Made by a program: the position numbers and the translations under genes. 64,000 nt of DNA from Anisakis pegreffii. Taxonomy: Eukaryota > Nematoda > Chromadorea > Rhabditida > Anisakidae. The DNA is taken from assembly GCA_035041965.1 (NCBI GenBank), contig JAPYMA010002852.1, forward strand, positions 1-64,000, written 5' to 3'. Of the stretch, positions 58,239-64,000 are shown piece after piece; the first letter of the stretch is position 1; every line of letters begins with the position of its first letter. The notes below the pieces were generated by a model. The model saw only the letters and a program-made list of their open reading frames with translations, did not search any database and was not told the origin of the DNA.

Positions 58239-59894
58239 TGCCGAAATTCAGTCATTCCTTTTGCGACCGGTTCTCGCACTGTTTACTTGAATTTTAATTG
58301 AGTACTTGTCATTCCTTTTCCTTGTCAGTCTTGACATATTTCTTGTTCTGCTTTGGTATCTGTTGTTTTTGAACATATATTTGTGAATTTCTTCTGTCTT
58401 TATTTTCTGCAATAGGGCACTATTGTGAAGATAATCATGATGCAACTCTACTTCTCCAGATAGTCATGCACATCAAACTCATTGCGTATTGTGCTATTCA
58501 TGCATGCTTACTTCGGTTGTTTTTTGATATTCTGAATGTTTTGTTGATTGCATTTTGTGATATTGTCAGTAACCACTATTTTGTAACGAATCTCTTTGTT
58601 GAAGTTTGCATCGAATTTTGTTCTGATATGAATAAATAAATTCGATGATTCCAGTGAACGTTCTTGTTTATACATGGCGAGTTTTGCAAGGTTATATCAT
58701 TTGTGAATAACCTCATGAAATATGCATAAGCAAGATGCTTGCTATGAAGCAACTTCAAATGAATTCCCACTTCAAAAACATTTCATATTCTTTAGAATAT
58801 CGCACGTTTCATGATGTGGTAATGCTTTCATTCGAAATTTAACGAATAAACTGTTGCATATGATGTAGCAGCCATATTTTGATAATGTTTCCAATGAACG
58901 TGAAATTCAAAGTATGGGGCAATCTGAGAGTTGACTTGCTTTTTCTGAATGCAATATGACACTGCATACATTGGAGATTGTACTGATTTTCAGCTTGCGA
59001 TCTACTAATGATCGTATAATTTTTTGCACAAATCAAACAAACACCAGTTGGGTCACTTCGAAGAGTTGCGTACGTTGAGCTGTTCTCACGGACATCATGT
59101 TCTGATGGCGGTATTTCAGGGCCTGTTCTTTTATGTGAAAAATGTATGAAGTTTCAGCCAAAATTTCCGTTTTTCAGCGATGTAGCACTATAAATTTAGT
59201 GCTCAGGTATCGAGGCACATCGCGTTGATACTGCTGTTCCTCAACGTTTCGGGAATGTGTTGTCAAGCAGCTGTCTTTTATCATGGCATTTCAGCTTGAC
59301 TCCATAGCAGTATCCGAGATATGAGCAGTAAATTGCCCGTAAACTCATAAAAGCGACGTGCAAAATCGTGGTATTGAGATCCAGTCCGCTTCAGTAAAAT
59401 AACTGTCGCAAAGAATGTTCACGTTCCATAGGCTGTGGGCATCTCAGACTTGAATTCCCACCTCATACAACCCTAGCAAAATTGTCCTAGAGCTTGAATG
59501 CAGTTAGTTACCTATCGAAGTTCAATTATCAATTGGTGAATCATCGACACTGCATTGGTTCAGACGGCGGAATGGATTTAATTTTTTACATTAGATACCT
59601 TTATAAAGTTACCCATAGGTCAAGAACTATACATAACTCGCTGGCGATTTGCAAGACATGCCTAAAAGTGCGTTAACAGATGGTATTTCTGCAGAATCTT
59701 ACTGCTACATCAGTCTGAGAACACATGAAGCCTGAATTGAGCCAGCCTTACCTTGTCACTCGTTTCGGCATTCAAACATATTGATTTCTGAATTGGATAA
59801 TTATATTTTTTTACTGCATATGTTTTAAAACCATATTTCACTTTTTTGTTTTCTGTTAGCGTTTCAGTTTTTGCATTAATTTTTCGTTCAATAA
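58239..59894. other. Region downstream of seld-1 without a recognised gene
   Basis: Probably contains the seld-1 3' UTR (an AATAAATAAA near 58632) and possibly upstream exons of the gene whose 3' exons lie at 59.9-62.2 kb. No exon could be supported. Confidence 0.4.
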
Positions 59895-62216
59895 ATGCTC
59901 TTGAGAGCATCATTATATTCAATCGAAGTAAAATGTCGTTTTGAATTTTGCTGCGTATTCGATGTTCGTGACTTAGAACGTCTAACTGGTGCAACAATAA
60001 AACTGCCGGATGGCGCACATGAAGTTGCTAGACAAGAATCGGCAGTAATAACTATGGCATATACAATGAAGTACAATCCGCTCAACGTAGAATCCACACA
60101 ATGCTGAATCCTCCTGAGGGCTGCACACCAGAAGTTTATGGGTTTGAAATTCTCTCTTATAGGTGTCCTATGAATTTCCTAGACTGAAACAAAGGTGGTC
60201 GTTAAATCAGTTATGTTATGATAGGAGGCCATTGTGGCGGTGTTTTTTCACTTGGGTATCAATTCATAGCAGCATTCTTGTTAAGAATTGATTGAGCTCT
60301 TTGGTACGACAAAACAGAGCACTGGTTTGGTGTAGGATGATTGAGTATTTCTGGATTTGATGATATAAACTTTTACAATTTCTAATTGTTGTATCTCTTA
60401 TGAATATTTTTTCATCCGATATAATACTTCTTCACAAGAAATGTTGTTGTTCATCACGGAAGAAGTATTATATCGGCTGAAAAAATATTCATAAGAGATA
60501 CATGAATTAGAAATTGTAAAAGTTGAAAAAGGAATCGATATCATCAAATGCGGAAATACTCAATCGTTGTCGCGAATAAAATCAATGGTGATAATACGTG
60601 GATCGTGCAACGCAACGATAATAATTGATCAGAAATCATATCAATTGTATAAAAGCACTTTCGAAACTCAACGCCGATGAATTATGCAAATTAACCACGT
60701 CGGTGTTCGGAATGAACTTGTCGCATCTCACTTCAAAACGCTGGATAGTTCGAATTTATTTTCATTCCTCCGATGAATTTTTACTTATTCGTTGCTCATT
60801 ACTTTGATGAAATGATTGCTTTTCCATTCATCTCAAAGAGAATTCCTCAAATGTTTATTGCATCTTCCTTCTTCATGAGTGACTGAAGTTGTTGTCAAAT
60901 TTCACTTTTTTAATCGCTGAATTATTTTTTTTCTCATTGCTTTTCATTTTTGATTGTCGAGGTTTATATTGTTTCCGCAAGAAGTAAATTTTCAATCGCT
61001 CAAGAATTGATCAATCTGTACGATACTATGGTAGTATGAGGGTCAGTATTTTCAAACTAACCGTGTCCTCATGTTTGCACAGTAACATGGCTGTTTCTTC
61101 ACATCGTTGCATTCCTCAATTCTCTAGCTTCACAAAAGCGTACATATTGCCGTATTGCCTTCAATATGTGCGCTTTTGTGACGCTAGAGAATTGAGGAAT
61201 GCACGAATATGTACTTTTGTATGCTTTTGAACAATCCACCATAAACTTATCGACATGAACTAATCAAACAACTAATCCAAAAATAAAATCCAATACAAAC
61301 TGATTAGTCATAACCCAACACGAAACAACCAAACACAACCTAATCAAACACAAACTTATCAACCATAAAAACTATCGAACTTTACATTTTCAGTTATCCA
61401 TGAGCTTCTATAATCAAAGCCCATAAATGATTGCTATGACTGTCCAAAAATATCCACTGATCCATAATCAATTGTCCTCAAATATCCAGTAATCATATCA
61501 GTCATCCACAGACCAATCATTTACCACTATCCATAAATTAATAGTCAATGAATATCGAAAATAAGGTTTATATTCGTTATTCTTAAATATACACTAATTG
61601 ATTCTCAAACACTATCCACTCTTTACTCAATATATCCATCCAAAACAATCAGGACATTGACTATTGATATTTTTCTTAAAATTACATAACCAATCAATGT
61701 CGATATTATTTTTATCAGTCAGTCATCCATTTTCAGTGAACTTACCATCTTATCGGCTGTTTGTTTGCCGTTTGTTTGCCTAGTAGGTAGATGATGGCGT
61801 TTGATAAGTTTCATTATTGTATCATAGTGACACGTTTCAAACTTCATCGTGTACATACCATTAGAGCATAAATGGCTCCATTTCAAAATAACAGGAGACG
61901 CTTCACTTCTCTCAGCACTCACCACAGCCCGGAACGTTGCCTCGACGATCCGGCTATTTCGCTGGTGGTAGCTTCATCAGCTACTACAACCGATATTTAG
62001 CTACTCGCAGCAGTAGCGGTCCAGCCCAGCCCGTCGCTCAGTCGCCTAATTGTAAGTGCTTATGCTCACAGTGATTCAACCTTCTACCGCCATATCGTTT
62101 GTAATAGGAGCTGTTCGTCTGACTGCATGACTGCATTGTTTTCGCCTTGTTTCTACCTTTCAGCACTTAGTAATACGGTGACGAACCAGTCGTGTTCACC
62201 ACACAAATTCCGTTGA
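59895..62216 (+). CDS. 3' exons of a gene, possibly a KH-type RNA-binding protein
   Basis: Three segments splice in phase: up to 60044 (start unresolved, frame open from 59895), 61928-62051 and 62164-62216 (TGA). The first has VRDLERLTGATIKLPDGAHE, like the second half of a KH domain after its GXXG loop, and ends at an ESA|GTAATA donor. The second (PGTLPRRSGYFAGGSFISYY and following) has Ser/Gly/Pro-rich, Tyr-containing low complexity and a GTAAGT donor. The third gives a short tail ending HKFR. The KH assignment is tentative: the GXXG part is not visible and no acceptor was found for the first segment. Upstream exons should lie between 58.2 and 59.9 kb. Confidence 0.45.
60205..60320. mobile_element. 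Fragment of the AT-rich hAT-type MITE (copy D)
   Basis: The block TTATGATAGGAGGCCATTGT through GGTGTTTTTTCACTTGGGTAT and GAATTGATTGAGCTC resembles the interior of copy A (TTTATGATAGAACGTCATTA, GGTGTTTTTTAACTTGG at 11008-11060). No terminal inverted repeats are found. It lies in the intron of the KH-like gene. Confidence 0.5.
60339..60566. repeat. Long foldback repeat, about 95-bp arms
   Basis: The left arm (60339-60433, starting GATTGAGTATTTCTGGATTT) pairs with the right arm (60459-60566) over nearly its whole length, with a few mismatches and one gap of about 10-13 nt in the left arm. The central unpaired part is about 25 nt. It is a foldback MITE or an intronic double-stranded RNA source. 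Confidence 0.85.
61109..61202. repeat. 41-bp near-perfect hairpin, 12-nt loop (pre-miRNA-like)
   Basis: Arms 61109-61149 (GCATTCCTCAATTCTCTAGC...) and 61162-61202 pair at 39 of 41 positions around the loop CCGTATTGCCTT. Stem length and loop size resemble a long pre-miRNA, but pairing is more perfect than usual. It lies in the large intron (60045-61927) of the KH-like gene. Confidence 0.85.
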
Positions 62217-64000
62217 GCGCACACCTGATTGAGAGCAGATCGAAACGTGGATTGATGCAAGAGGTATTGAAAAGCATGATGAGACGGCAACTGAAAATCA
62301 CTGCCGTTGTTATAAGCCCTAAGAACTTGAGATGTGACGGCAAAAGAACGGCATTCGCAATTGTTTTGTAATGACGCCGATATTTCCACACAAAACGTCC
62401 TTACTATATTTCATATAATGTTGCTAATGATCATGTCGTAAGGGCATACTGCATTTTCTATGCTAAGACATCTTGTCGTCTCGGGTCTAAGCTAACAACA
62501 GTACACTTGCATGTGAATATGAAATTCTTGATTGTTAAACACTTATTTGCAGTACTTCAAGTCCATTTTCTCGCAGCATTAACGTCAAGTGAATTCTGCC
62601 GTTTTGGAAATTTCAATTTTTTACGAAAGAAATGCATCGCGTAAATTATATCATTTGAATTTTGAAAAATTAAAAGTTCAGAATTTATCTAAAAAGTGAA
62701 AAAAAAAATCCGCAATGGATTTTCATCGAACCATCGAGCACTTACATGTTTGATAATTTCGAAAATATTTCGAAAATGGAAATGTACTTAATGGTTAGGC
62801 TTAAGATACTTTTGAATGGAACAATTTTCCTCCCTTCGATAGTGAATTCTCACTATGAGTGAACTCAATGAGAATTAATGTACATTTCGATCGAATGAAA
62901 GTGTTTCCAAATAGCGAAGTAAAAAGACTTGCAGTCTTTGGAACATGCAGTTGAATTAAGAGATGGAATATTGAAGCCGAATAAATCTTGTGGGAAGAAA
63001 CGACTCAAAATTTCATTGAACTTTGTTGTTCTTGGTTTTTATTAGAAAATGTGATTATCTCTGTTAGTCTATTACATAAAAATGCATTCAGATAAGGGTG
63101 ATACAGACCAATGAAGAGCAGAATAATCAGTTGAATATTCAATGAAATATTACGTAAAACTTCATCGAGCTGTCGTTGATCATGTCATTCGTCCAATTTG
63201 CGTCTATTTCCTCAGCTGTTCATCAATGATGGAGGGCATACAGCAAAAATGACTGTATATGAATGAGATGGGAATTATTAAGGCTTGCTCCAAGATGAGC
63301 ATACTATCAAAATTCAAGCAAATTGAACTGTTTTATCAAATCCCGAAATCCCGGGATTTTTCAAAAATTAAATCCTGGGATCGGGATCAGAACTGAAATC
63401 CCGAGATCCCGTGCAAACCCTAGTCCATACGTATTGCTTCTGAACGTTGTTCTTTTGCATTCTTCAAAAAGAATCTATCTTGCAAATTGAACGATCAAAA
63501 TTCTACTGAAATTATTGTTAAAAAGTAATCTTGGCCAAATATTGAGCGGCCAAATAATGTATCTTTGGCCCTGCCTGTCGAACTTATTTTCACTCAACCC
63601 GATTCAACGACTGCTTTACCTGAAACAGTTGTTAGGCTAAGAGATACCTAATTTGAAAAGCAAACTGGCTCAGAATGTCCTCAGATTGAGAATACTCGAA
63701 GAATGATCGCAGTTTGTAATTTCCGAACGCCTTGTTTATGGATCATGATTACAACGGACATATGCTTTGCCATCTGAGTGGAAATGAGCAGCTCTGATGT
63801 GATCATTTCGAAAATGATTTGAACATTGCAGTTGACACCTTTGAAGTCACCTTTAAAAGCTGTTCTCAGCATTCGCAAACAGAGAAACACATGCTTAGGT
63901 ATTCTTCATAGAGTGTAGAAGATGAATGTGGAGTAAGCTTCTCCGAATATCACAGTTCTATGTTCTTTCTGGATCATGTATTTTTATGAGCATATCATCT
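62217..64000. other. 3' end of window without a recognised gene; CCCGGGAT-rich cluster at 63340-63420
   Basis: No exon is supported on either strand. At 63340-63420 the motif AATCCCGGGAT and its variants recur several times in both orientations and end at TGCAAACCCTAG, which on the minus strand reads CTAGGGTTTGCACGGGATC, like a transposon terminus. The opposite end was not found. Confidence 0.4.

Overview
The window looks like nuclear DNA of a nematode, probably a parasitic or otherwise non-Caenorhabditis lineage. The base composition is AT-rich. Genes are split by many short to medium introns with GT donors and TTTCAG-like acceptors. There is a secreted ShK-domain mini-protein, an RTE-like LINE, hAT-type MITEs, and a selenophosphate synthetase with Cys in place of Sec. 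I reconstructed the gene models by hand from splice sites and reading-frame phase. Nothing was aligned or searched, so family names rest on motif recognition.

Layout. 0.4-1.0 kb: minus-strand secreted ShK gene (3' end not found). 1.2-5.4 kb: minus-strand RTE-like LINE, split by a 1,238-bp TG...CA insertion with a 5-bp target duplication (solo-LTR-like). 5.9-23.8 kb: mostly gene-poor, with GC-rich and AT-rich hAT-type MITEs, an internally deleted LINE relic, perfect hairpins and a 42-bp minisatellite. 23.8-31.1 kb: plus-strand voltage-gated K+ channel (nine exons). 32.0-42.5 kb: minus-strand gene of 22 exons whose 931-aa product has a helical N-terminal part, about eleven copies of a degenerate motif resembling the eIF4E-binding segment of 4E-T, and a Pro/Gln/Asn-rich tail. 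45.1-52.5 kb: minus-strand DHX34-type DEAH-box helicase (22 exons, 1,029 aa). 52.9-54.5 kb: plus-strand MAD2 (205 aa), head-to-head with the helicase. 55.8-58.2 kb: plus-strand selenophosphate synthetase (377 aa). 59.9-62.2 kb: 3' exons of a plus-strand gene, possibly RNA-binding, with two long hairpins in its intron. 62.2-64 kb: no gene recognised.

Themes. The identifiable genes are housekeeping functions: nonsense-mediated decay (DHX34), spindle checkpoint (MAD2), selenium metabolism (selD/SPS) and excitability (Kv). DHX34 and MAD2 share a short divergent promoter region. The least explained locus is the repeat gene at 32-42.5 kb: its repeats lie largely in separate, mostly phase-symmetric exons and look like serial copies of one short helical motif. 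Other points of interest are a non-canonical CG acceptor before the DEVH exon of the helicase, a catalytic Asn-to-Thr change in the LINE endonuclease, a P-I-T hinge in the K+ channel S6, and several near-perfect long hairpins.
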